A stretch of DNA of 64,000 bases from Legionella qingyii. GTDB lineage: Bacteria > Pseudomonadota > Gammaproteobacteria > Legionellales > Legionellaceae. The stretch covers positions 97,408-161,407 of the forward strand of contig NZ_QHJG01000011.1 of NCBI RefSeq assembly GCF_003184185.1, given 5' to 3'. The notes beneath the pieces are model-generated. The model was not told the DNA's origin and ran no database searches. It saw nothing but the letters and a program-made list of their open reading frames with translations. A program made the position numbers and the translations under genes. How positions within the stretch are numbered: position 1 is the first letter of the stretch; the number at the start of each line of letters is the position of its first letter. Below are positions 22,591 to 33,360 of this stretch, one piece after another.

Positions 22591-23955
22591 TACTGATGTC
22601 TTTGATAGCATCGATATCGATGGGGTGGACCTTCTCCACCCCATCCTTATTAGGCTAATAGGCCAGGTCTTCGTATGAGATAACGGAAAAGAGAGTTACC
22701 ATTGTTTAGTAATGGTGGTGCGTACCGATGAAAAACGAGGAAAATAAGTAAAACGTTGTTACTCGTGCGGGTCGTTGAACTATGAGACTAACTAGTTCCC
22801 TATTACTAAATAAAATTTCGCGGAGTGAGAAAATGACCCCTTCTACAACAACTCTAAGTTCGCGTGCCGAGCGGACAACACGAACTATACGACTGATTTC
22901 ATACATAAGTAAATCCCCGAGCGAACCGTGCCGGTCCCCTCAAAAGGCTCGCACGCAAATATTTACTATTTTAACTAAATTGAGTTCGACTTCGATAACG
23001 ACTAAATTAAGTTCGGTCAAGCGTTTGGCGACGCGCTTACCGCAATTTCAGTAATGTCCCACTTAAGAGTTTATTTTATTTATTCAATTTACTTTTCTAA
23101 TAAATGAACGCAAATATACAACTTCGTCGTTATCTAAAAGGTCTTCTTCTTTAACTAAAGGAATTACTGCCATTTCAGCGCGTAAACGATGTGCTATAAA
23201 ATTGACTTAATCTACTTTAGGCAAGGGTTCGGTTAGTTCCTCAATAAAATGCACTCCCTAACAGACATCACTAACGACCTTCTGGATTACGTCCGTTTAG
23301 TTGCAATTAATTAACAAACCGCCCTGCGCTACACCGATATCAATGACTCTAACGACCGTGGTGAGCACTATAATACGCGCTTGTATAAAATAACCTACTG
23401 TAGGGGGAGGTGTAATAACTATGACGGCCAAATGCACTCAGACTACTATAACAGCTTTTCCTTCCCTAATTTTCTCGGACCGTTCTTAACTTTTTCCGAC
23501 TAACACAAAATGACCAGCAACTACATTTACTAGACCTTGTGGTAGTAATAAATTGATTCCTTTAATCTTGGCGGAACGGTCGCCTTCAAGGCTAATAATG
23601 ACAGAAGTTATTTTAACTGTGGAATCCAGTGGCACGAGTGTGTTTGTTAGTACTATAGATAGAAAGACGTTTTAGTCCACTTCCTTAACTACCGAATTTC
23701 GTTCATTATTTTGTGCAACATCCGATAGTTGGATTGCTTCCTTTAAAAGAACGGTCTTCTGCCGTAAACGTCCGTAACCTACTTCGTTTTTTTAATGAAA
23801 GCTGTCCGGTCGTTGTTAACCGTCTCGTAGCACGACCTCTCAATGACCGTCTTCTGAACGCAGACCGTGTAGTTTCAGATACGCTTTATTGTCCGCTCAA
23901 ATCAAGCCTACTGAATAATCCTGCGTAGAAAAGGTCGAAAACATAACCGTTTATT
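22591..23955 (+). CDS. mnmE: tRNA uridine-5-carboxymethylaminomethyl GTPase MnmE
   Basis: 454 residues. The N-terminus MTTETIVAIATPPGRGGVGI and the C-terminal FCIGK with its catalytic cysteine are diagnostic. With MnmG it modifies the wobble uridine of several tRNAs. Its ATG follows the yidC TAA without a gap. It is the last gene of the rpmH operon, followed by 216 noncoding bases. Confidence 0.97.
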
Positions 23956-24171
23956 TAACTAACTATCCGACAAATTAAAACGACCTGTGTTTGGCGGCGT
24001 AATAATTCAAAAAATAAGAGTGAAAAAGTGGGGTTTCACTAGAAATGTCGATATTTGTGAAAGAAATGACAAAACTTTGTAATACAATTTTTTTGTTTGT
24101 CTTTATAGAACAGTTTTGGTAACAGGTTACTATTGCATATTCAGAATGACAGATAAAAAACACTCCACCAG

Positions 24172-25770
24172 TACCGAGTAAGTTTTGTATTACGCCTAGA
24201 ATCATTGCTATTCTTGAGCAAAAAATACGTTGAATTATTCTTACTCGAATTCTGACATCTCCTATAACTTGCAGCACGACTATTCGAGCCAATAGGAAAA
24301 TAAAATCTTTTAGTTTTTAGAGAACTTCGACTTAAGTGGGTTTACAAACGTCACGACGTTTTCGCTTTTTTTCTTCTATTACTTCGAAAAACCTACATGA
24401 CAATGATAACGCGATGGGACAATCTCTGGAAGGTATTTCGTATAAGAGTCATGTCATTTCTTCTTCTAATATTTTTTTATTTCGTTGTTTAATTCTTGGC
24501 TAACAATTTTTTCCATGTTCTCCTACGGTTTCGTCTCCTTCTCAAGTAGCTTAGTGACTTTTTGTCAAAAGAATTGTCAAAAGTATTAAACTACTTACGT
24601 GGTAATGTAGACAGGGTCTAAGCACTAATACACCGAATACGATTGAATACAGCACATATAACCCATAAAACGGCAAATTGAAATCATAGCCCAAATAGAA
24701 AACGTTTTCTATACGTGGAATAACTCGTAGACCTAAGTTAAAATCCATGTGTGTGCCTACAGCCAGTTTATTAACTAAAAGAATTACGTGGGTTACCTCA
24801 TGAATTTATAAAATCACACCCAAATAAAAATTACGCAAAACGTTAACTACGTCCGATGAACCAACTTGTATGAACAAAAGGATGGCTCCTCCTTCTTTTC
24901 TTACCTTGATGCCGGATACTCGCTAAATTTAAACTTGAAATATTTGCGGTGACATTAAAACGGTTACTGGACCATACCCGATGTTATTTAAAGGATTGTT
25001 TAAAATTAGTATAATGGGTATATGGGCTAGGTTGTCGGCCTCATTATTGGACGCAGAAAAACCCAAAACTGCACACATACTGGGACATATTTACAGTAGA
25101 CCGGTTCGTCCTTATAGACCGATTTTTCCGTGTTATACTCGTTCTTTACCTTCTAATGGACTTAGTAGGTCTTTTTAAAGGACCATACTGACTATTCGTT
25201 TCTAATCGAGTACGTAGTTACGAGGTTGTTGTTGAATTTCTTAACCTTTAATTGACCGCATGATTTCTTTCGTGAAAAATAAAACAACGACGGCGTCGGT
25301 GGAACGACTACTACCCTAAGCCACGAAGTAATGATAAATGACCGGGTCCTTATCGACAACGAACAAAGAAACAAACATGAAAACGCCATCGATACATAGA
25401 AAGAAGACTACGCATAAGCTTTATGGTTCTCTTTTCGTAAGCGAATCTCCTTCGATGGCTATTTCTTATACGACGCCGTGATTATCTTATGCTTCGCCGT
25501 GCATTACTAAAATAGAAGTGCTACTATTTTTTATGCCATTACGGATGTGAAAATTAACGACGGATACGTTGTACAACCGGCCGTCGTTAGCGAAATTGAC
25601 ATAACATATAACCAATACTTTAAATGGTACGGATACTAGTCGTATTATCATTCTTTCTCCGACGATTCGACCGAAACCTACCTGGATTACTTCTTCTATA
25701 TCTTCGATATGGTGAAGAAGATCTACTTCAAGTCTGCCTGTTACATCTGCCTCGAAGCACAGAAACGATT
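24172..25770 (+). CDS. Effector-like membrane protein ending in Cys-Leu-Cys
   Basis: 532 residues starting MAHSKHNADLSNDKNSFFMQ, preceded by GAGGTGG. The N-terminal 350 residues are helical and charged. Two hydrophobic hairpins follow, about 364-410 (TFYFVAAAATLLMMGFGASL...) and 452-485 (MPTLLIAAYATCWPAAIALT...). The tail is acidic (GPNEEDIEAIPLLLDE) and the last three residues are Cys-Leu-Cys, the pattern of Rab-type prenylation signals. From memory, L. pneumophila has a Dot/Icm substrate (lpg3000) next to mnmE, and this gene occupies the same place. No enzymatic motif seen. Function unknown. Host prenylation is speculation. Confidence 0.75.
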
Positions 25771-25812
25771 ATTCGCGAGATACTTCTTTTACGAGTCCGG
25801 ACCAACTCCACT

Positions 25813-25946
25813 ACGTTGGGTCTCTAGAGGTGCAACATCATGTTACAAAGCTACCCTCTAGGGGCCAACGTAAACCTACCGTCCCTTAGTATTATAGACG
25901 TGATTTCGCGAGCAGGAACGCCTATTCGACACCTCGAATCCACGTC
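25813..25946. other. Two consecutive long hairpins between convergent genes
   Basis: In the 207-base gap before rsmI, one structure spans 25813-25871 (arms TGCAACC/GGTTGCA enclosing GATCTCC/GGAGATC and a small inner stem). A second spans 25897-25946 (CTGCAC/GTGCAG with inner pairing). The segment is more GC-rich than other gaps. It could be a small RNA, a pair of terminators or a degenerate mobile repeat. No T-run of terminator quality is visible. Confidence 0.5.
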
Positions 25947-25977
25947 TAACGAGTTCTCTGTCCACCTAAATGGGACT

Positions 25978-26835
25978 AATTTACCTAAATAAAAAATAAC
26001 GATTTCGGAAAAGTATGTTAAGTAAAAATAAGGGTGACGAGTTAAACGTTCGCTAACGATGGCGGACGAACTCACCATCAAGTAGATTATTATGCAAATC
26101 TTCAAAAAGCATCCGAAGTCCAAGTAAGCTTTGTCCAGCGCCTCCTTAATTATTATGTTTGAGGGGAAAATGTACAGGGCCTAGACGGTTTTCGGTTAAA
26201 AACTGAAGTTCATGTCACGGTCATTATTACGCAAGTTTTCAAAACCAATTAAGAAAACGGTTCTGGTAGAGTGTGCAGACAGGTATTTAAAGCGGTTCCA
26301 GTAGGTCCGTGAGGTCTTACGCTACGCAACTAAGTATTTTTTAGTTTCACACGCCAAGACATGCGTTCCGTAGCTCAAATTAAAAAGCCCGTACGACAAA
26401 ACGACCCTCCTTAGGATTTTTATTTTTCCTTAGCGTTCCTTACGGGCGTCGTGTTTCTCGTCATTAATTACGTGTTCGAGGCCCTTGTCCTCATTGGCCT
26501 TAAACGACGACTGCCCGGTTAAAATGGTTATTTTTTGGACCCAGCGATTAATTACCTCAAGGCCGTAGTGACTAATTCCGCTACCTAAAAGGACAATTCT
26601 CAACCAGTTATTTTACAAACGAAAATAGTAAAAGTAATACACGCACCTCACTAAGTTCTAATAAAAATTAAGGATTTCTTGAGTCATTGCCACGGCTTAC
26701 TGCGCATAGAAGTCGATTTTACTATAGTTGTCTGAACTCTTGGAGATTACGAGATTTGCATTATAGGAGTGCCAAAGGATACCCTCAACGTTGTTATATT
26801 TCGCATGGTTACGGACAACGATCACTCAATCAGTA
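25978..26835 (-). CDS. rsmI: 16S rRNA (cytidine-1402-2'-O)-methyltransferase
   Basis: 285 residues. The N-terminus has GIGTLYIVATPIGNREDITF, then RALEVLKSVDIILAEDT, the SAM-binding tetrapyrrole-methylase-like domain of RsmI. The C-terminus is LSSGNKNELYEKALAIKNKS. It methylates the ribose of C1402 in the decoding centre. It is divergent from lpoA with 43 bases between starts, an arrangement widely conserved in gammaproteobacteria. The ribosome site is AAGAGGA. Confidence 0.96.
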
Positions 26836-26878
26836 CCAAATAGGAGAACGCAATAACGAATAAGTTAAGAACTTTTTG

Positions 26879-28696
26879 TACAATTATTTTTAAGCGCATA
26901 AAAAAAATGACTGTAGATGAAAAAAAGAAACGGTCACATGATGGCGTCACTTAGGAGGTCTTTACCGTCGCGGTCACGGACGTAGATTCCATCTTTTCTT
27001 TTTTTATCGCTCAGGAATAAGGTTTAGATGACGTTTAATGGAATACGTCCGATTTTTAGTTCTTCCGTAACTATTCGTTGTTAGCAATGAGAGCCGGCGC
27101 CCTGCAAACTAAAGTCTGCCAGTTACCGCTGTTCCACGACGATAAAATCGTGTCTGAAGACTGAATTGTGGCCATGAATTACTACTTTTTTTAGAAAATG
27201 ATCGGGTTTAACTAGAGTAAGCACTGGCTGGGTTATACCGTGCCTTGTTTAATCAATCATATTTCCTTGCACTTCGTAAAAGACGTATGGTTTTCTAGGT
27301 CAAAGTACTTGAAAACCGTGTTCGGATAGCACCGCTTCCATTCAGTAACCTCAGCTAATTACTCGCCTATCTTGAACTCTGAAACAACCGGCTACTTCTC
27401 TCAGTTCTATTATTATCCGCGCGGGACACCAATTGAGATTGCGCCTACAGTGTTTGTCTTAATTTAAGTAACCGACGATTTCGTAGTTCGGTTAGACAAA
27501 ATGTTCCGACCTAACCCGACCGTAACTAAAGAGCGTTCATAGCTCTATTGGGTTTTAGAAACGAGCGACGAAATCTCGTCACCGTTAGAGTCATGTCATT
27601 GGTGGGACGTCCAGTATAAAACGGATTAGGTGACCTGAGCTAACGTTTATTTTATGCACGAGTTGGCTTTGTCCAACGAGAAAACAATGGACATTCACCA
27701 AGAAACGTTCCTGGCCCAAGACGACATGCACTACCCAAATACCGCCGTATATTGTTTTTGTCACTTGTTAGCTACGTCCACTTTTGAATACTATGGTTAT
27801 TTCCGTTACAACGAAGAAACATAGTTTTTCGTTAACTACTACCGCGACTAATATAACATCCGGGAAATTGGTTTAGTGTTCATCGGTGTCAACGTCGGAA
27901 TGGTGTAGGACAGGGGTGAGACAATAATTTACTACGTCTATGGTTATAAGTCCTTTTAAGAATAAATAAGCCTGAAAGAGGGCGATTACTTCGTTGGGTC
28001 CACCGTTAGTCTCGTTTTCTATTCCCTATATCAGCTCGTAATTAATAACGTGGACGTTTACTTACCCCTTTTCTCTATTGGTTTCGCAAATGCGTTGTTA
28101 CCGTTTTTTTACCACCTGCTCAACAACTATGAAAAAATATACCAAGATTACTACTAAACTTATTTTTTTACTTCCTAAAAGACGTTTAGTCGTTGTCGGT
28201 CGTCGCACTTTTTTTTAATTCCCTCAATAATCCCATATTTTAAGTCGGTTAATAATCAGCGTCTGTTCTAAAACTATACTATAAAGATGACCGGATAGGC
28301 AGTTTCCGGGCAGTCTAATACGGAAATGATTTAATAATAATGCGTCCTCTGCAAGGACATATACGATGTCGGTCACAGATACCACCTTCGCGATTGGGTG
28401 ACTTTCTATTTCTAGAACTACCTCAATAAAAGACACTATAAGGGACCCAAAAGAGCGTAGTCCGTCCTTGAGCGTTAACCGGACTTGTTAAATTGTCAAT
28501 GTTAGCTAACATACGAAATCCTTATCTGTCAATATGAAACCGGTGGGTTAACTTAGTTAACTACGATAAAGGACGCCTAGCCAGCGTATTACCCCTACCA
28601 TAAAATATGGAGTTCGGTAGAGTTGTCCAACGTGCATAAAACCTCACCCCCGTCAAGTTTGTTCCGGAGCACGTAAGGAACCCACTCTGCCACATT
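26879..28696 (+). CDS. lpoA: Penicillin-binding protein activator lipoprotein LpoA
   Basis: 605 residues with a lipoprotein signal (MLIKIRVFFLLTSTFFLCQC then TTAVNPPEM). A TPR-like N-terminal region (QGIDKQQSLLSAAGRLISD, then GQWRQGAAILAQTS) precedes the periplasmic-binding-protein-like C-terminal domain. LpoA is an outer-membrane lipoprotein that activates the peptidoglycan synthase PBP1A. Position between rsmI and yraN supports the call. Its TAA lies three bases before the yraN ATG. Confidence 0.9.
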
Positions 28697-28699
28697 AAC

Positions 28700-29056
28700 T
28701 ACTGGATACTCTTTCCGGCATAACGACTTCTTTTTCGAAATCGTATAAATTTTTTCGTTCCAGAACTCAAGTATTGCGTTTTAATGTTAACGGCGAACCC
28801 ACTTTAACTAAATTAATACGCACTGTTCCTTGTCAACCAAAAATATCTCCATGCAAGCGCGCAAAGATGGGTCAAACCACCACCGTAACGTTCGCAATGA
28901 ATATGTTTTTTTGTTTTTTATGAGTTTCGTCGCTGAATAATAGACGACCTTGTAGCTTTCATACTGGTTAATCGAGAAGCAAAACTACAACATTCATAAC
29001 TACCTTTTAGTCGTAGGTAATTAACCTATTTTCTACGTAAACCTTGCCTAATAATT
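28700..29056 (+). CDS. yraN: YraN family endonuclease-like protein (UPF0102)
   Basis: 118 residues beginning MTYEKGRIAEEKALAYLKKQ. It carries the nuclease-like signature NYNCRLGEIDLIMRDKEQLV, then FIEVRSR, typical of the UPF0102 restriction-endonuclease-like fold. Cellular function is not established. It starts three bases after lpoA, and a TTG three bases earlier is an alternative start. A palindromic repeat follows it. Confidence 0.93.
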
Positions 29057-29061
29057 AATTT

Positions 29062-29145
29062 ACATCGGACCCATCGCTTCACCTTGGGCCCTCAAAATAG
29101 TAGACTTGTTATTGGTCCCAAGGCGAAGCGAAGTGGGTCCGATGT
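29062..29145. repeat. Intact TGTAGCCTGGGT palindromic repeat
   Basis: TGTAGCCTGGGTagCGAAGtGGAACCCGGG and, inverted, CCAGGGTTCCGCTTCGCTTCACCCAGGCTACA flank a 20-base centre. The whole 84 bases can fold into one long hairpin. This is the best copy of the family in the window and separates yraN from diaA. Confidence 0.85.
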
Positions 29146-29174
29146 TTCTTTCATGTTCTATCTCCAAATTATAC

Positions 29175-29774
29175 TACCCTGTTTACCTTCTTGCTCATTC
29201 TGTAGACAAACCCCATTTATATCTTTGGTTTTATCGTGAACGACTAAGAAATAGACTAAGTTAGCGGTTTCGGCCCGTTGCAAATCACTTAACAAACGAA
29301 CGGCTACCGTTTTATAATAACACACCATTACCTCCCAGTTCACGGTTAACGTACGTGAAACGTTCGCGGTACAACTTAGTTAAACTTCAACTTGCGGGCC
29401 GAGAAGGCCATTAATTAAATTCATGACTACGCTCGTCAAATTCAATAAGACGTTTACTATTAGTAATATTGGTCCAAAAACGCGCGGTTTAAGTCCGAAA
29501 TCCTGTTCTTTTGCTACACGACGAAAATAATTGATGGAGTCCATTGAGGCTGTCATACAATATGCGCGAAGTACGGCGATTACTTGCACCCTACCTGTGG
29601 CATCGGAATTCGCCTGCACTACCTCCTCACGATCGTTTAGTAAACCCGGGTCTTCTATAACTCGAAGCGCAACACAGTCTATTAAGTCGTGCTTAATCTC
29701 TTTACGTGAACAAGTAGAATGTGACGAAAACACTAAATTAACTGGTCAGTAATAAACCAGTCCACAACCCCATT
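29175..29774 (+). CDS. diaA: DnaA initiator-associating protein DiaA (SIS domain)
   Basis: 199 residues of the phosphoheptose-isomerase-like SIS family. Motif KILLCGNGGSSANCMHFASA matches the sugar-phosphate loop, and the end reads VHLTLLLCDLIDQSLFGQVL. In E. coli the gene in this position (lpoA-yraN-diaA-yraP) encodes DiaA, which binds DnaA and promotes initiation. GmhA is the main alternative, but the operon context favours DiaA. Two adjacent ATG codons (29172, 29175) are possible starts. Confidence 0.85.
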
Positions 29775-29777
29775 TTT

Positions 29778-30344
29778 TACTCAAAGTTTAATTTTAGTTA
29801 GCGAAAAGAAAATCATTGGTGGAACGACTGTCCTACACAACGACGACAACATTGACCTCGACAACGACCGTACCAAATACTGGCTGCGCCACAGTAATGG
29901 TACCTCCGACTACGCGCTAATAAAGTACACTAAGTATTCCGGTATCATTGTTTAGCCGTCAAATCACTAAGCGCTCAATAACACTGATCAAAATTAGCAC
30001 GCCAAAATGAACATCCGGTTTGTGGTTGTCGAAGAAATGCACTAAATCGGCTTTTTTATCGGGCTTCACGAGGTCCACGTGTAGCTCAAATATTACTTTA
30101 TAGTCAACCAATAGGATATGGCGAATGTCTCGCGAGATTTCTGTCAAACTATTGGTCAGTTCAGGCGTCGTCTTACAACCGATTTTTCCCTGAACTCAGG
30201 CCTAGTTAAGCATAACACTGTCTTTTATTTCATCAAATAGAGTACCCATAGCAATTGCGTGTCGTTCGTCGAGAACGTCAGCTACGCCGCGCCGCTCAAT
30301 TACCACACTTATTTCATCAATTTTAAAAAGTCATATAAGTGATT
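29778..30344 (+). CDS. BON-domain outer-membrane lipoprotein (DolP/YraP-like)
   Basis: 188 residues with a lipobox (LVTTLLTGC, Cys about residue 21). Two BON repeats follow, including DRRGVITMEADARLFHVIHK and ERSKDSLITSQVRSRMLAKK, and it ends NGVNKVVKIFQYIH. E. coli YraP/DolP, in the same operon position, binds anionic phospholipids and supports envelope integrity. It starts three bases after diaA and is followed five bases later by a second BON gene. Confidence 0.88.
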
Positions 30345-30349
30345 TACTT

Positions 30350-30934
30350 TACAATTTTGTTCCTACAAAACGTCATAATGAACGATCACAAGATAAGACA
30401 AATATACCGACACATCCGCCGTATACCTGACCGCGATGATACCAGATGCTGTCTGTATTACACATATTCTTTGACCTACTAATGTCGAATTTATATTTTC
30501 ACTTATTACGCTATTGACAGCTATTGTTTAAGTTTTTATTACCTACACAATAGCTATAGCGGCACAAGTTACCACTATAAAATCAGAGGCCTGTGCAAGG
30601 GTGCCGACTTTACTTTCTCTTTAACTCAGTTGCTAATCGATTCCATTTTCCAATGTCCGCAAATAAATTAGTTCATGTCCAAGCGTGACTTCTCAGGTTA
30701 AACTACGATCTATCGACCTATTGCCGCTTTTAAGCGCCCGTTTACAAACGACTACTAAGCTAACTAGGATTACGTAAGTTTTAACAATGAAGTCTAGTTC
30801 ACCACATAAACTACCCTCTACAGGTATTCCTTGTTCGACTTTTTCATTAATTATACCGTTCTCTTTGGTCGCTACAACATGCACACCATTTTTACGAGTT
30901 TATAAAATGAATAGTCCTATTAAGACATCCCATT
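30350..30934 (+). CDS. Second BON-domain lipoprotein
   Basis: 194 residues, starting MLKQGCFAVLLASVLFCLYG with a Cys in LYGC as the probable lipidation site. The DRHNVYKKLDDYSLNIKVNN segment is characteristic of YraP-type BON proteins, with the second domain ending ETSDVVRVVKMLKYFTYQ. It follows the first BON gene by five bases, so this looks like a tandem duplication with divergence. An inverted repeat (TCCTAAAAAG/CTTTTTAGGA) follows and may terminate the operon. Confidence 0.86.
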
Positions 30935-31000
30935 AGGATTTTTCTCGCGAACTAATTTTATAGTGTATGTTGGTTGGCGGGAAAAATCCTACATACATAT

Positions 31001-31243
31001 AATTACCTTTACGGGGAATAGTCCAGCGAATGCGTAAAAGGAATTAAATTCAACCGCATTATTAGGGCACCTCGGCCAATTGAGAAGAAGTGAATATAGC
31101 AATGGAACTAATGTTCCCACCCTAGATTTCACAACAGCTATAAGATCTACTACAAACAATACAAATACTACATTGGGTAGCGATATTGCTCGCTCGTAAA
31201 AAACGACGTCCGACCGACGTCATGCAACCTAGAATAGTCCGTA
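31001..31243 (-). CDS. Small basic hypothetical protein
   Basis: 80 residues, MPDKIQRTAASLQQKMLARY first, rich in His, Lys and Arg (HHKHNKHHLEYRQHFRSHP) and ending KLRKMRKRPDKGHFH. It has a plausible AAAGGAAAG ribosome site and is divergent from gloA. No family recognised. The strongly basic, His-rich composition could fit nucleic-acid or metal binding, but nothing proves expression. Confidence 0.5.
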
Positions 31244-31375
31244 CAAGAAAGGAAAACGCTCCAATTATTTGTGATGAATAATGGGCTCAACGCTATTATT
31301 CGAGGTGTGAAATTAATATCTGCAATTTTAGATCACATTAACCGAAGGCGTCCTTTTGATATTTCCTCTTTTACC

Positions 31376-31816
31376 TACTTAATAAATGTATGCTACCATG
31401 CTTAAAGTTTAAATCTCCTCAGAGACCTAAAAATAACGTTATTTGACCCGGACCAACTTCAGTTTGCGTGCCTCGTAGTCTTTCCGGCTATATGAAACTA
31501 TATAGATCGTAGTTGTCTACTAAATCTCGTGTGTTGGGTACGTTTATGTGGGAACGAACTCGAATGAATGTTAACCCTAGGGCTTCTGATAGTTCTCCCC
31601 GCTTTAAAACCAGTAAATCGTATGGCCCACCTACTATAGATGCGCTGTACAGTTGCTAATTTTTTACGTCCCCATCATTAATTGGCTGGTGGATCTCTAC
31701 CCGTATACCGCAAATAAGCAAGCGGTCTATTATAAAGGTAGCTCAACAACGTTTTTCCACTGGGTGACGGTTATGTTCTTGGGACCCATAGTCTCGGCTT
31801 ACATCCAGTAACCATT
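31376..31816 (+). CDS. gloA: Lactoylglutathione lyase (glyoxalase I)
   Basis: 146 residues. MNYLHTMVRISNLEESLDFY then CNKLGLVEVKR is the classic GloA N-terminus, with the first metal-binding His. The second half has NFGHLAYRVDDIY with another metal His, and FIRSPDNISIELLQ with a metal Glu. It isomerises the methylglyoxal-glutathione hemithioacetal to lactoylglutathione. The start at 31376 is preferred over the overlapping out-of-frame ATG at 31372 because it gives the family N-terminus. The ribosome site is AAGGAG. Confidence 0.96.
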
Positions 31817-31958
31817 AATCTTTAAAACAACCTATGTTCTGTCCTGGCATATAATCCCTTCCGAGTTGAATGGCGGTCTGCGTCACTGTAAACGACCCAT
31901 ATTTTGTATTTGGTAACATCAGATATTAAATTAGTAATTCTAATTAACCACCAGTTAA

Positions 31959-33098
31959 TACCGAAATTGCTAAATATGAACCTTGGTATCATGCTTCCTC
32001 ATAAGTTTTCCTAACTTTTCTCATTAACCCGGCTTCAAAAAGCCTCCTTTATACCCTGTATGAAGCTATCTCAATTGAACCGGAAGACTACTTTTTCCTC
32101 TATCAGAGCGATGTTTTATGCCATCATAACTACCTCAGTGATAGTCATTTGCTTGTCTTTAATAAAGACTTTTTGTCCCGCTGTCGATAGTTGGTTTTCT
32201 TGTTCACCATATAAAACGGATAAAATCGACCACCGGTCCCATATGCTTACCTGTAGTATAGTTATCCAAAGAACTACTAGCTTTTAGTCTTACCCTCTTA
32301 CTAGGACTCCCTTTTAATCTTCGCCTTGTTTATAATTTTAATATACCAAGCCTTCTTGTTGGGTATAGATGCTTTTGATGTCAGTTTCCTATAGAGTATA
32401 GTTCTTTTCTTCACTGATTTTATTTTCTTGAGCTCGTGGGCAGAGACGATGTCCCGTCTGTTGAACTTCTACTAGGACGGATAGTTGTTAACTTAGTTTT
32501 TTTTCATTTAAATCTTCTACTCGTTTTTTACGAGTACCTCTTTGCCCTACTTAAATACTTACTCGATCTCAGTCGCTCCTTCCTTCCTTCTCTTGGGCTA
32601 AATGTTGAACTAAAATGTTTTCTTCTGCCTCTAGCACAACTATCAGAGTACTATCTCAATTTCAATCGTTGCTTTGTTGAACTCCGTACATTTCTTCTAA
32701 AACGACTCGCCGTATCTAGACACCCCTTTCTTGGTCTACCACATTATCTTGAGGGTTACCTAATACTATCGGTCGTTGGCTGCGTATCAAATCTATGTCT
32801 TGCACACGAGCGCGCTTACCAACGTGATAGATCTTCGTTTTTTCTCATGTTATAGGCTTGGAAGTTAACGAGTTGTCGTCATGTAGTTCACTAACTCAGT
32901 CCCGATTCACTACTCAACTTTCTTTTCTATTTCTTACTACCAAAACTATAGTCATATTATAGGTTTGGTGGGTAGCGTTCAGGGTGTTCACAGATATTTA
33001 GCTCATGTTTTGATTTTCTCCTTAACAAATTCGATTTAAATGATAGACATCTGCAGCTCGTTCTCCTGCGTCTATCAGTTTATGAATTTCACTTTATT
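31959..33098 (+). CDS. Effector-like protein, possible permuted papain fold
   Basis: 379 residues, MALTIYTWNHSTKEYSKGLK first, no signal peptide or membrane helix. Near the N-terminus is GGNMGHTSIELTWP with His34. Near the C-terminus is RTFNCSTAVHQVIESGL with Cys304. A Gly-His-x-Ser strand early and an Asn-Cys helix late is the order seen in circularly permuted papain-like (LRAT/YiiX-like) enzymes, which act as proteases, amidases or acyltransferases. The middle is charged and probably coiled (QLEDDPAYQQLNQKKVNLED, MEKRDEFMNELESARKEG). It is a single gene between gloA and the atp operon. The fold assignment is inference from motif order only. Confidence 0.6.
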
Positions 33099-33305
33099 AA
33101 AATCATTAGTGACTCACGGGTAAGTGACTAACCGACATAAACCGAGTGAAACATACTTTTATTTTGAAGCATTCAGAATGTAGAATAACCTACGGCGAGA
33201 AATTTAATCGCACCACTAACACGTAAAGCAGCATTTAAAATTGGCGGTAGTTTCTAAGTTCATATAGGAGACTTGTCAATAATTGAAATAACGAATCTAG
33301 TCCGT

Positions 33306-33334
33306 AACGAATAAGTATGCGCAACTAAATATTA
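33306..33334 (+). promoter_or_regulatory. Probable sigma-70 promoter of the atp operon
   Basis: TTGCTT (33306-33311) and TATAAT (33329-33334) are separated by 17 bases, ending 26 bases before the atpI GTG. The 262-base gap 33099-33360 holds no other convincing feature. Confidence 0.6.
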
Positions 33335-33360
33335 AGCGCGCCACTTTGAATCCACTTATA

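Noticed and set aside
26836..26960. rnpB (RNase P RNA) expected near rsmI
   Set aside because: In some gammaproteobacteria rnpB lies near rsmI. Here the divergent neighbour is lpoA after 43 bases, and no RNase P consensus was found there or in the gap at 25771-25977.
32436..32855. 139-codon open frame read in the printed orientation
   Set aside because: It lies inside the 379-residue gene that appears only after complementing. Same explanation as the other short frames.
33184..33306. 40-codon leftward ORF MPDLSNKVNNCSEDILESLM upstream of atpI
   Set aside because: Short, overlaps the likely atp promoter, poor ribosome site and no recognisable family.
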